The notes beneath the pieces were generated by a model, which saw only the letters and a list, made by a program, of their open reading frames with translations, was not told where the DNA came from and searched no databases. Shown in pieces: positions 8,996-17,501 of a stretch of 64,000 nt of DNA. Position numbers and translations under genes: made by a program. Each line of letters opens with the position of its first letter. The stretch's first letter is position 1. Source of the stretch: Erythrobacter litoralis (GTDB taxonomy: Bacteria > Pseudomonadota > Alphaproteobacteria > Sphingomonadales > Sphingomonadaceae); contig NZ_SOSI01000005.1 of the NCBI RefSeq assembly GCF_029760855.1, positions 124,001 to 188,000 of the forward strand, given 5' to 3'.

Positions 8996-10238
8996 CGCTC
9001 CCAACCAGATGCGCACGGCCGCGTTCGAGAAGCGCTTGGCGAAGCGGTATGCCGCAGAGAAACGGTTCAAGTTCCTCGGCATGGCGGCCATCGTTTTTTC
9101 GGTGGCGGTGCTGCTGTTCCTGCTCGGTACAATGTTGTCGAACGGGCTCGGCGGGTTCCAGCGCGCCGAAGTGCGCGTCCCGATCGATTTCACGCAAGCC
9201 GGGCTTTCCCTCGACCCGACCCTCCCAAGTGCTGCCGAGGCGACCCGCGCGCTCGAAGCGCAAGGCTTGCCTGCTACCGTGGAATACTTCGCAGGCGAGG
9301 CGTTAGGGCCTGATGCTGCGCGGGAGGTAAGCCAGCAAGCATGGCGCGACGTCGCAGCGGCGATCTATGCCGATCCGCAAATCCTGCGAGGTCAAGAAAC
9401 GTTCTGGTTGCCCGCCTCCGCCGACCTCGCTTCGGGCCTCAACGACGAGGGTTCGCAAGAAATGCGTGCGCTCGCGTCGGAACTCGAACAGAGCGGCGAT
9501 CTCTCGAAGCGCTTCGACGGCGGATTTCTCGCTCGTTCGGATGCGACTGACCCTGGACAGGTCGGCATTTGGAGTGCGTTGAAGGGCTCAATTCTTACGA
9601 TGGCCGTGACCCTCGCGCTCGCCTTTCCGATCGGCGTGTTAGCAGCTCTCTATCTCGAAGAGTACGCTCCCAAGAACCGCTGGACCGACATTATCGAAGT
9701 TTCGATCAATAACCTTGCTGCGGTCCCTTCGATTATTTTCGGGCTGTTGGGCCTTGCCGTATTCCTCGGCCTGTTTCCCAACCTGCGCTCCGCCCCCATC
9801 ATCGGTGGGTTGACGCTCGCCCTCATGACCATGCCGGTCATCGTCATCTCGGGCCGCAATGCGATCAAAGCGGTACCGCCCAGCATTCGCGATGGTGCGC
9901 TGGCGATCGGAGCCAGCCCGGTGCAAGTCGTATTCCACCACGTGCTTCCCTTGGCCTTGCCCGGCATTCTGACCGGCACCATCATCGGCATGGCTCGCGC
10001 GCTTGGCGAAACGGCTCCCTTGCTGATGATCGGCATGCGCGCCTTCGTGGCGACCCCGCCCGCCGATTTCACTTCGCCTGCAACCGTGCTACCGGTGCAA
10101 ATCTTCCTCTGGTCCGACGAGATCGATCGCGGTTTCGTCGAGCGGACCAGCGCCGCCATCATCGTGCTATTGATCTTCCTGCTGGTGATGAACGGCCTCG
10201 CAATTTACCTGCGCAACAAATTCGAGAAAAAGTGGTGA
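8988..10238 (+). CDS. pstA: Phosphate ABC transporter permease PstA
   Basis: This 416-residue permease is the second membrane subunit of the phosphate transporter. After a first membrane segment ([22 protein letters not shown]) comes a soluble domain of about 150 residues that E. coli PstA (296 residues) lacks; such an N-terminal domain is known for PstA in many alphaproteobacteria. The coupling loop is [32 protein letters not shown], followed by [14 protein letters not shown]. Start and stop overlap pstC and pstB respectively, so the three are read as one unit. Confidence 0.95.
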   Translation: MSNAPNQMRTAAFEKRLAKRYAAEKRFKFLGMAAIVFSVAVLLFLLGTMLSNGLGGFQRAEVRVPIDFTQAGLSLDPTLPSAAEATRALEAQGLPATVEYFAGEALGPDAAREVSQQAWRDVAAAIYADPQILRGQETFWLPASADLASGLNDEGSQEMRALASELEQSGDLSKRFDGGFLARSDATDPGQVGIWSALKGSILTMAVTLALAFPIGVLAALYLEEYAPKNRWTDIIEVSINNLAAVPSIIFGLLGLAVFLGLFPNLRSAPIIGGLTLALMTMPVIVISGRNAIKAVPPSIRDGALAIGASPVQVVFHHVLPLALPGILTGTIIGMARALGETAPLLMIGMRAFVATPPADFTSPATVLPVQIFLWSDEIDRGFVERTSAAIIVLLIFLLVMNGLAIYLRNKFEKKW

Positions 10239-11023
10239 CCCTAGTTCACGACAATTTGGAACAGACCGACGCGAAAATGAGTGCGCGTGATGTCTCGGTC
10301 TATTACGGTTCGAAGAAAGCGATCGACGAAGTCTCGATCGACATTCCGACCGACTATGTGACCGCATTCATCGGCCCCTCCGGCTGCGGAAAATCGACGT
10401 TCTTGCGGACGATGAACCGCATGAACGATACGATCGCATCCGCCCGGGTCGAAGGAGAGATCGAACTTGACGGGCAGAATATCTACAATCCCAAACTCGA
10501 TGTCGTGCAATTGAGGGCACGTGTCGGCATGGTTTTCCAGAAGCCCAATCCTTTCCCGAAATCGATCTATGAGAACATCGCTTACGGTCCAAAGATTCAC
10601 GGTCTGGCAGATGGCAAGACCGAATTGGATGAGATCGTCGAGCGTTCGCTTACCCGGGCCGGGCTTTGGAACGAGGTGAAGGATCGGCTGGACGATAGCG
10701 GCACGGCGCTTTCGGGCGGGCAGCAACAGCGCTTGTGCATCGCGCGTGCCATCGCCGTCGATCCCGAAGTGATCCTGATGGACGAGCCCTGTTCCGCGCT
10801 CGATCCCATCGCGACGGCGAAGATCGAGGAACTCATCAGCGAGCTACACGGGCGCTACGCCATCGTGATCGTCACGCATTCGATGCAGCAGGCGGCCCGC
10901 GTCAGCCAGCGCACCGCGTTCTTCCATCTGGGAAAAATCGTGGAGTACGGAAGAACTTCGGATATCTTTACCAACCCGAAAGAGCAAAAGACGCAGGACT
11001 ACATTACGGGGCGGTACGGGTGA
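10232..11023 (+). CDS. pstB: Phosphate ABC transporter ATP-binding protein PstB
   Basis: A 263-residue ABC ATPase that powers phosphate import. Walker A (GPSGCGKST), the Q-loop ([10 protein letters not shown]), the signature [16 protein letters not shown], Walker B ([13 protein letters not shown]) and the switch His (VTHSMQQA) are all intact. Only non-ATG codons open the frame at its 5' end: GTG at 10232 or the adjacent GTG at 10235, which would give a GTGA overlap with the pstA stop; an internal ATG at 10277 is the other option. The stop overlaps the phoU ATG by one base. Confidence 0.96.
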   Translation: MVTLVHDNLEQTDAKMSARDVSVYYGSKKAIDEVSIDIPTDYVTAFIGPSGCGKSTFLRTMNRMNDTIASARVEGEIELDGQNIYNPKLDVVQLRARVGMVFQKPNPFPKSIYENIAYGPKIHGLADGKTELDEIVERSLTRAGLWNEVKDRLDDSGTALSGGQQQRLCIARAIAVDPEVILMDEPCSALDPIATAKIEELISELHGRYAIVIVTHSMQQAARVSQRTAFFHLGKIVEYGRTSDIFTNPKEQKTQDYITGRYG

Positions 11024-11694
11024 TGCAGGAACATACTGTTAAAGCGTTCGACGAGGACATCACGCGCCTTCGCGGTTTGATCGCGGAAATGGGCGGATTG
11101 GCCGAAGTCGCAATTCAAGAAGCACTGGACGCTCTCGTTCGAGGCGACAACGCGCTCGCGAAAAAAGTCGTTAAGGCCGATAAGAAGATCGACGCCCTCG
11201 AAAGCGAGATCGACAAACTGGCGGTGCGGATCATCGCACTACGCGCCCCCATGGCGGACGACTTGCGTGAAGTCATCGCTGCTCTGAAGATCGCGGGTGT
11301 GGTCGAGCGGATCGGCGATTATTCGAAGAATATCGCCAAGGCGAGCCAGCAGATTGGCGACAACCGCAAACGCTTCGAACCGTTAACACTGCTTCCCGCC
11401 ATGGCGGAAGTTGCCAGTGAAATGGTGCACGATGTGCTTACGGCATATGCCGCACGTGATCCCGAGCTCGCACGAGAAGTCATTGCGACCGACGAGAAGG
11501 TCGATGCGTTCTACAATTCGATCTTCCGCAATCTCGTCAGCCACATGGTTGAAAATCCGGCTACCATTTCGAGTGCGGCACAGCTTTTGTTCGTCGCGCG
11601 TAATCTCGAGCGTATTGGCGACCACGCTACGAATGTCGCCGAAATGGTCCATTTTGCAGCGACCGGAAACTATCCCATCGACGAAGACGGCTGA
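11023..11694 (+). CDS. phoU: Phosphate transport system regulator PhoU
   Basis: The 223-residue protein is made of two three-helix PhoU repeats. The metal-cluster motifs are recognisable (EAIQEALDALVRGD, DKKIDALESEID in the first half; ATDEKVDAFYNSI in the second), as are the LKIAGVVERIGDYSKNIAK and ARNLERIGDHATNVAE segments. PhoU links PstSCAB transport status to PhoR and dampens PhoB activation when phosphate is plentiful. The ATG is taken at 11023, overlapping the pstB stop as TGATG; the frame is open far upstream within pstB but that portion is not PhoU. Confidence 0.96.
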   Translation: MQEHTVKAFDEDITRLRGLIAEMGGLAEVAIQEALDALVRGDNALAKKVVKADKKIDALESEIDKLAVRIIALRAPMADDLREVIAALKIAGVVERIGDYSKNIAKASQQIGDNRKRFEPLTLLPAMAEVASEMVHDVLTAYAARDPELAREVIATDEKVDAFYNSIFRNLVSHMVENPATISSAAQLLFVARNLERIGDHATNVAEMVHFAATGNYPIDEDG

Positions 11695-11701
11695 CACAAA
11701 A

Positions 11702-11719
11702 CCGTAGCCTAGTTGTCAT
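11702..11719 (+). promoter_or_regulatory. Candidate Pho box upstream of phoB
   Basis: CCGTAGC (11702-11708) and TTGTCAT (11713-11719) are heptamers four bases apart, the 11-base Pho box spacing. The site lies in the 67-base gap between phoU and phoB, 42 bases before the phoB GTG, and resembles the site before pstS. It would allow autoregulation of phoB independent of the upstream operon. Confidence 0.45.
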
Positions 11720-11761
11720 ACCAGTCGGAAATTACCTTCAGGGTAACAGAAAGGCGCACGC

Positions 11762-12451
11762 GTGAAGCCGGCTAAATTGCTTTTGGTAGAAGACGATCCG
11801 GCACTTGCCGAACTTCTCGAGTATCGGTTCGTCAACGAAGGCTATTCGGTTCGAACGACGCCGGACGGTGACGAAGCCTTGCTGTTCGCCAGCGAGGATA
11901 CGCCCGATCTCGTCATTCTCGACTGGATGATCGAAGGCACGAGCGGGATCGAAGTCTGCCGCCGTCTGCGCCGCGACAAGGCTACGGCCCACGTGCCGAT
12001 CATAATGCTAACGGCACGCGAAACCGAAGATGATCGAGTGCGCGGCTTGGAAACCGGTGCCGACGATTATCTGACCAAGCCATTCAGCCCGCGCGAACTC
12101 CTCGCCCGGGTCGCGGCGGTCATGCGACGCATCCGGCCGGTTCTCGCGGGCGAGACGATCGAGGTCGGCGATCTGTCGCTTGATCCCGTCGCCCACCGGG
12201 TCACGCGGCGCGGACAGACCATGCGGCTCGGCCCGACCGAGTACCGGATGCTCAAGTTTTTCATGGAAAGCCCCGGTCGGGTCTTCAGCCGCAACCAGTT
12301 GCTCGATGGTGTCTGGGGCACGGAAAGCGATATCGAGCTGCGTACGGTCGACGTTCATATCCGCCGGCTTCGCAAGGCGATCGAGATCAACGGGGCGGAC
12401 GATCCGATCCGCACCGTTCGCAGCGCGGGCTATTCGATCGAGCCTGCATAA
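11762..12451 (+). CDS. phoB: Phosphate regulon response regulator PhoB
   Basis: A 229-residue OmpR/PhoB-family regulator. The receiver domain shows the acidic pair (VEDDPA), phospho-acceptor Asp54 in VILDWMI, the Thr in MLTARE and Lys in LTKPFSPREL. The C-terminal winged helix contains GPTEYRMLKFFMESPGRVFSRNQLLDGVWG and VDVHIRRLRKAIE. Start is a GTG at 11762 after a purine-rich AGAAAGG. It is phosphorylated by PhoR and should activate the porin, pstS and its own promoter through the Pho-box-like sites. It is separated from phoR by the whole transport operon, an arrangement different from the adjacent phoBR of enterics. Confidence 0.96.
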   Translation: MKPAKLLLVEDDPALAELLEYRFVNEGYSVRTTPDGDEALLFASEDTPDLVILDWMIEGTSGIEVCRRLRRDKATAHVPIIMLTARETEDDRVRGLETGADDYLTKPFSPRELLARVAAVMRRIRPVLAGETIEVGDLSLDPVAHRVTRRGQTMRLGPTEYRMLKFFMESPGRVFSRNQLLDGVWGTESDIELRTVDVHIRRLRKAIEINGADDPIRTVRSAGYSIEPA

Positions 12452-12515
12452 TGTAGCTTCGAACAAGCCGCGTCATCGCGGCGATGCTTCCGGAGTAGGC
12501 GACATTTTCGGCAAA

Positions 12516-13109
12516 TTGTTTTCGGTTTGCCTTTCGCTGTTCTGCACGGCCCTTCTGGTCGCGGCCGTTGTGCTGACATCCGCCGGTGCCCTTCGGAAGG
12601 GAGGCCCGCCGGCACTTCCCGATCGCCCGGCAACCGGGTCAATCTTCGACGACCCGTCCTATCGCAAGCGTGCCGAACCGATCAGCGATGCGCCGCTATC
12701 GGTGGAGGATTATCTCGACGGTAATTGGCGCATGGTGGAGATCGCGAAGGACGGTGTCCAGCGGATCGTCGTGCGCAGCTTGAACGGAGTTCCGGGCGAT
12801 GTTACTTTCGGCAATGCGGTCGCAAGTTTCTCCGAATGTCCGCTATACGACTTTGCCTTCAGGGTGGACGAGGAAGGACGGTTGCGCAAACTGCGCGACG
12901 ACACCCTGCCGAATGCCTCGACCGGTTGCCCCGCCCTCCCCGGCATCTCTTATCCGTTGGAAACCGCGCCGGTCGAATGGGATGCCTTGCGCGTACTGCA
13001 CGGCGACCCTGAACTTTCGATCATCGGACTGAATACGCTGCTTCTCACGAACGGGCCTTTTATCCTCGTTCTTGAACGTACCAGCGAGCCTCCGCTCGCC
13101 GATCTTTAA
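12516..13109 (+). CDS. Membrane-anchored hypothetical protein, possibly META/HslJ-like
   Basis: The protein has a hydrophobic N-terminus (FSVCLSLFCTALLVAAVVLTSAGA) that looks like a signal anchor, followed by a Pro-rich linker and a domain beginning YLDGNWRMVEIAKDGVQ and ending in LLLTNGPFILVLERT. The pattern recalls META/HslJ-type beta domains, but the resemblance is weak and the function unknown. There is no ATG that keeps the hydrophobic segment: the best start is a TTG at 12516, and the in-frame ATG at 12734 would remove the membrane anchor. It follows phoB by 64 bases on the same strand. Its TAA shares bases with the stop of the convergent extensin-like gene through a TTAA tetramer. Confidence 0.6.
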   Translation: MFSVCLSLFCTALLVAAVVLTSAGALRKGGPPALPDRPATGSIFDDPSYRKRAEPISDAPLSVEDYLDGNWRMVEIAKDGVQRIVVRSLNGVPGDVTFGNAVASFSECPLYDFAFRVDEEGRLRKLRDDTLPNASTGCPALPGISYPLETAPVEWDALRVLHGDPELSIIGLNTLLLTNGPFILVLERTSEPPLADL

Positions 13110-13846
13110 CGGCAGACGCTCGACCAGCGACCATCCATGTCCAGGTGGAAATGGTCTGCATGGGCGGCGTTGTAATCGGGCGATAGCGTCGTGGCAAAGG
13201 CATCGCATGCTCCGTCGCGCGCCTCGCGAAGAAAACGGGCTTTGTCGCCCTCACCGTCCCAATCGCCGAGAACGTTGATGCTGGTTCCGTCCTCAAGGCG
13301 GAAACCGGCGATATCGATCGCATTGCCCGTGGCATGTTCGCTCCAGGCGCCGGATCCGCGGCCGTAGAGGCGGCGGCAGGAATAGACACCTAGATGCTGG
13401 ACCTCGGCGATGGCGCTGCCGAAGATCTCCTGCGCCAAGGGTTCGAGCGTGTCGCGCTGCCATAATTCGAGGCCGACTGCGACCGGGCAGGTCATCGGCG
13501 GACGCGACGGCGTGAGCGGGTAGTCGCCCAGCCGGAGGCGGTCAGGCCGGGCACACTCGCCTTCGCCCGCCGGATCGAGCGCGGTGAAGGCCACGCCGCT
13601 GCGCTCCAGCACGGCGCGGCATTCGGGCACGTCGTCTCGAAGGGACATGATCTTGGTTTGAGTTGCCCATCCTTTCGGATCGTTGAGATCGAGTGGGGCC
13701 GCAGGATTGTCTTCCGGGTGTTCGGCGACATAGGCACGCCCCGCCACAAACAGCGCGGCGAGGATTAGGATGACAATCACCCGCCGGTCCAGACTGAACC
13801 GGCCGATACGCTTCGATATACGGAAAATCCGGTCGTTCTTCGCCAT
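13106..13846 (-). CDS. Extensin-like family protein, membrane-anchored
   Basis: This 246-residue protein has an N-terminal membrane anchor (RRVIVILILAALFVAGRAYVA) and an extensin-like C-terminal domain. Recognisable segments are LGVYSCRRLYGRGSGAWSEHATGNAIDIAGF and HADHFHLDMDGRWSSVCR, whose His and Asp residues resemble the zinc ligands of D-Ala-D-Ala/LAS-type peptidases (inference). It probably acts on the cell wall. The ATG at 13846 lies two bases after the dnaE2 stop, so it appears co-transcribed as the last gene of the SOS-controlled operon, which is odd for an envelope protein. The frame is open further upstream, but only within dnaE2. Confidence 0.82.
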   Translation of the reverse strand: MAKNDRIFRISKRIGRFSLDRRVIVILILAALFVAGRAYVAEHPEDNPAAPLDLNDPKGWATQTKIMSLRDDVPECRAVLERSGVAFTALDPAGEGECARPDRLRLGDYPLTPSRPPMTCPVAVGLELWQRDTLEPLAQEIFGSAIAEVQHLGVYSCRRLYGRGSGAWSEHATGNAIDIAGFRLEDGTSINVLGDWDGEGDKARFLREARDGACDAFATTLSPDYNAAHADHFHLDMDGRWSSVCR

Positions 13847-13848
13847 CG

Positions 13849-16800
13849 CTAATGAAAGTCGCGCGACTTGGGAATGATCCTCACGTCGCGCGGATGGCCG
13901 CCATGCCACCCGCATTCCTTGCTGTGCGGCGAAGGCTCCTGCCACGGTTCGACCGGGCGATAGGGATCGTCCGCCCCCTCGCGCAGATCGTCACGCGGAT
14001 TGAACTTGTCGGGCAAGGGCGAAGTGACGTGGTCGGCTCTGGCTACAGGCGCTTTCAGCATCTCGTCCGAAAGCTTGTGCAGTTCCTGCGTCGCATCGGT
14101 CATGTGGTGGGCAATCACATGGATGACCTCGTCGTCGTACTCCACCCGTCCGCGCACTTCCATCAATCGGGCGCCCATCACCACCCGGCGCTGCTTTTCC
14201 TTCAGATCCGGCCAGACGACGAGATTGATGACGCCCGTCTCGTCTTCAAGCGTGATGAAGCACACGCCCTTGGCGCTGCCGGGCCGCTGCCGGATCAACA
14301 CCACGCCTGCAACGTGGACCATGCTGCGAAACTTCTTCGCGCGTAAGTCGCAAGCGCGGACGAAGCCCCGCTCGGCCAGATCGGCGCGCAGGAAGGCCAT
14401 CGGATGCGCCTTCAGGCTTAAGCGCGTTGTCTGGTAATCGGCGACAACCTCCTCGGAAAGCGGCATGTGCGGCAGGGCGGTGCGCGCCTTTTCCGCCCCC
14501 TCGTCCCGCGCGGCGGCATGGGCGAAAAGCGGCAGGTCCGGCCCGCCGACCAAGCTGCGCGCATCCCACAGCGCCTGCCTGCGGGAAAGGCCGATAGAAC
14601 CGAACGCATCCGCGCTGGCGAGCCGCTCGACATGCGCCGGCCCGATCCGCGCCCGGTCACGCAGGGCCCGCACATCACGATAAGGCCCGTTGGCATCGCG
14701 CTCTGCCAGAAGTTGTGCCGCGACCGCTTCGGGCATTCCGTCGATCTGCCGCAGGCCGAGACGCAGGGCGATATGCTTGTCGAGGCGGCCTGTATCTCTC
14801 TCCGGCGATTTGGCTTCGCCAACCTCCTCCAAAGTGCAATCCCATTGCGAGATGTTCACGTCCGGCGGCAGCACGGCGACCCCATGCTCTGCCGCATCAC
14901 GCACGATCTGCGCGGGCGCATAGAACCCCATGGGCTGCGAATTCAGCAGCGAGCAGCCGAACGCCGCCGGGAAATGGCATTTGAGCCAGCTCGAGACATA
15001 CACCAGATGCGCAAAACTGGCCGCATGGCTCTCGGGGAAACCGTATTCGCCGAAGCCGCGGATCTGGTTGAAGCAGCGCTGCGAGAACTCCCGGTCATAG
15101 CCTCGGCCGACCATCCGCTCCACCATCATGTCCTGTAATTCGTCGACCATGCCGCGGCTGCGGAAGGTCGCCATCGCCTTGCGCAACCGGTTCGCTTCCT
15201 TTGAGGAGAACTTCGCCGCATCGAGCGCGACCTTCATCGCCTGCTCCTGGAAGATCGGCACGCCCAGCGTCCGCCCGAGAATATTCGACAGCTCGTCGGG
15301 CGGGCCGTGTTCGGGACTGGGCGCAGGGATCACTACCTGCTCCGCGCCACGCCGGCGCTTGAGATAGGGGTGCACCATGTCGCCTTGGATCGGGCCGGGC
15401 CGCACGATCGCGACCTGGATCACGAGGTCGTAGAACTGGCGAGGGCGCAGGCGCGGCAGCATGTTCATCTGCGCGCGGCTTTCCACCTGGAACACGCCGA
15501 GCGAATCGCCGGTGCGCAGCATGGCGTAAGTTTCGGGATCCTCGCGCGGGACATTGGCGAGGGTCAGCGTGCGGCCATGATGCTCGTCCAGCAGGTCGAG
15601 GCATTTGCGGATGCAGGTGAGCATGCCGAGCGCCAGCACATCGACCTTGAGGATGCCCAGCGCCTCGATATCGTCCTTATCCCATTCGATGAAACTGCGT
15701 TCGGGCATGGCGCCGTTGCCGACCGGCACCGTCTCGGTCAGCGCACCCTCGGTGAGGATGAACCCGCCGACATGCTGGCTGAGGTGGCGCGGCATGCCGA
15801 TCATCTGCTCGGTCAGCTTGAGAACGCGGCGCAAGTGCGGGTCTTCCACATTCATGCCGGTTTCTGCGGCATGGCGCTCGCTGATTTCGCGGCCCCACCC
15901 GCCCCATACGGTTTTCGCGAGCGCGGCGGTGACGTCTTCGGTCAGCCCCATCGCCTTGCCCACTTCGCGGATCGCCATGCGCGGACGGTAATGGATCACC
16001 GTGGCGCACAGCCCGGCGCGGTGCCGGCCGTATTTGCGATAGAGATACTGGATCACCTCCTCGCGCCGCTCGTGCTCGAAGTCGACGTCGATATCGGGCG
16101 GCTCCTTGCGGTCTTCGGATATGAACCGGTCGAACAACAGCTGGTGCTGCGAGGGATCGACATTGGTGATGCCAAGGCAATAGCAGACCGCCGAATTGGC
16201 CGCGCTGCCCCGCCCCTGGCACAGGATCGGCGGTTCGACCTTGTGGCGCGCGAAATCGACGATGTCCTTGATGGTGAGGAAATAGCGCGCAAGGTCCATC
16301 TTGCCGATGAGCGAGAGTTCCTTGTGCAGGGTCTCGGTCACGCTATCGGGAACGCCCGCCGGATACCGCCACTCGGCGCCTTTCCACGTCTCGCTTTCCA
16401 GGAACTCCTGCGGCTCCATCCCGCCGGGGTAAAGCTCTTCGGGGTATTCGTATTTCAGCTCGTCGAGGCTGAAGTCGCAGGCATCGGCCACTTCGCGCGC
16501 GGCGGCGATGGCATGAGGCCAGCGCTCGAATAGCCGAACCATCGTCTCGGGCGGTTTCAGGTAACGCTCGGCATTGCCGTGAAGCAGATGACCGGCATGC
16601 GCGACGGTGGTCTTGTGTCGGATCGCCGTCATAACGTCCTGCAGCGGGCGCTTGTTCGGTGCGGCGTAATGCACGTCGTTGGTGGCGAGGATTGAGAAAC
16701 CGTTTTCGCGCGCGAGAGCGTCGAGCCGGGTGATCCGGGCAACGTCGCTATCGGTGTAGAGATAAGCGGCGGCGATGTGTTTGAGGGTGGGCAGTTGGGC

Positions 16801-17403
16801 GGTAAGTCGGGGGAGGATGGTCGCAACATCGCCAGTCAGTTCCAACTGTTCCTTAGCCGCATTCTCCTGATGCGAACCGTCAATGGCGACGACATTGCTC
16901 GGCACCGTGATGGTGAACTCCGTATCCAGGTCGCGCGGCGGGATCAGGATAAGCTGCACGCCTTTTGCATGACGCGCGAGCATGGCGAGGCTGATGTCAC
17001 ATTCGCCCTTCTCCTGCCACTTGCCGTCGAGATCGCGCATCCGCCCGGCCGAGATAAGCTTGCAGAGCCGGCCATAGGCGGCGCGGCTCTCCGGGTAGGC
17101 GAGGAAAGCCAGCCCCTCGACCGTCTCGATCCGGCAGCCGATGCAGGGTTTGAGCTTGAGCGTTTTCGCCTCGGTATGCACACGCACCACGCCGGCCATC
17201 GTGTTGGCGTCGGCAATACCCAACGCATCGTAGCCGAGCGCGCGCGCGGCCAGCACGAGGTCGACAGCATCGCTCGCCCCGCGCAGGAAACTGAAACAGC
17301 TGACGAGGCCGAGTTCGACGAAGGGCGCGCGGGGCGGCGCGTCGATCAGGTCTGGATCAAGCTCGATCCGCCGCTTGGGTATCTGAAGGTCGTTTTCAGG
17401 CAC
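13849..17403 (-). CDS. dnaE2: Error-prone DNA polymerase DnaE2 (ImuC)
   Basis: A 1184-residue C-family polymerase of the DnaE2 group, the catalytic subunit of the ImuA-ImuB-DnaE2 mutasome responsible for damage-induced mutagenesis in bacteria lacking Pol V. The N-terminal PHP domain starts LVSCFSFLRGASDAVDLVLAARALGYDALGIADANTMAG; the palm carries PDIDVDFEHERREE at about residues 435-448, including the catalytic Asp pair; a C-terminal OB fold (SMVHVAGVVLIRQRPGSAKGVCFITLEDETGVINLVVWP) is clear. The start is a GTG at 17403 without a good Shine-Dalgarno and cannot be extended beyond a TGA 18 bases upstream. A palindromic repeat separates it from the UdgX gene; the three genes otherwise share strand and a LexA box at 20207. 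Confidence 0.96.
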   Translation of the reverse strand: MPENDLQIPKRRIELDPDLIDAPPRAPFVELGLVSCFSFLRGASDAVDLVLAARALGYDALGIADANTMAGVVRVHTEAKTLKLKPCIGCRIETVEGLAFLAYPESRAAYGRLCKLISAGRMRDLDGKWQEKGECDISLAMLARHAKGVQLILIPPRDLDTEFTITVPSNVVAIDGSHQENAAKEQLELTGDVATILPRLTAQLPTLKHIAAAYLYTDSDVARITRLDALARENGFSILATNDVHYAAPNKRPLQDVMTAIRHKTTVAHAGHLLHGNAERYLKPPETMVRLFERWPHAIAAAREVADACDFSLDELKYEYPEELYPGGMEPQEFLESETWKGAEWRYPAGVPDSVTETLHKELSLIGKMDLARYFLTIKDIVDFARHKVEPPILCQGRGSAANSAVCYCLGITNVDPSQHQLLFDRFISEDRKEPPDIDVDFEHERREEVIQYLYRKYGRHRAGLCATVIHYRPRMAIREVGKAMGLTEDVTAALAKTVWGGWGREISERHAAETGMNVEDPHLRRVLKLTEQMIGMPRHLSQHVGGFILTEGALTETVPVGNGAMPERSFIEWDKDDIEALGILKVDVLALGMLTCIRKCLDLLDEHHGRTLTLANVPREDPETYAMLRTGDSLGVFQVESRAQMNMLPRLRPRQFYDLVIQVAIVRPGPIQGDMVHPYLKRRRGAEQVVIPAPSPEHGPPDELSNILGRTLGVPIFQEQAMKVALDAAKFSSKEANRLRKAMATFRSRGMVDELQDMMVERMVGRGYDREFSQRCFNQIRGFGEYGFPESHAASFAHLVYVSSWLKCHFPAAFGCSLLNSQPMGFYAPAQIVRDAAEHGVAVLPPDVNISQWDCTLEEVGEAKSPERDTGRLDKHIALRLGLRQIDGMPEAVAAQLLAERDANGPYRDVRALRDRARIGPAHVERLASADAFGSIGLSRRQALWDARSLVGGPDLPLFAHAAARDEGAEKARTALPHMPLSEEVVADYQTTRLSLKAHPMAFLRADLAERGFVRACDLRAKKFRSMVHVAGVVLIRQRPGSAKGVCFITLEDETGVINLVVWPDLKEKQRRVVMGARLMEVRGRVEYDDEVIHVIAHHMTDATQELHKLSDEMLKAPVARADHVTSPLPDKFNPRDDLREGADDPYRPVEPWQEPSPHSKECGWHGGHPRDVRIIPKSRDFH

Positions 17404-17416
17404 ACACGCACCATTG

Positions 17417-17497
17417 CGTCATTCCGGCGAAAGCTGAGATCTCGTGCAGCAATGTCCGGCATGGACGCACCGGATCCCTGCTTTCGCTGAGATGACG
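17417..17497. repeat. REP-like palindrome between the udgX-type gene and dnaE2
   Basis: CGTCATTCCGGCGAAAGC (from 17417) and the reverse complement of the right end, CGTCATCTCAGCGAAAGC, form an imperfect inverted repeat of about 26 bases per arm closing on GATC, with roughly 30 bases between. The sequence resembles the CGTCATTCCCGCGAAAGCGGG repeats widespread in alphaproteobacterial genomes. It fills almost all of the 98-base gap before dnaE2 and may attenuate or stabilise the operon mRNA. Confidence 0.75.
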
Positions 17498-17501
17498 ATA
17501 T

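Noticed and set aside
12180-12515. Extension of the gene after phoB upstream to an ATG at 12180
   Set aside because: It would overlap most of the PhoB DNA-binding domain in another frame; the region is clearly phoB.
15307-16533. A 408-codon open frame antisense to dnaE2
   Set aside because: Same reasoning: the minus-strand frame has intact polymerase motifs and the plus-strand frame has none.
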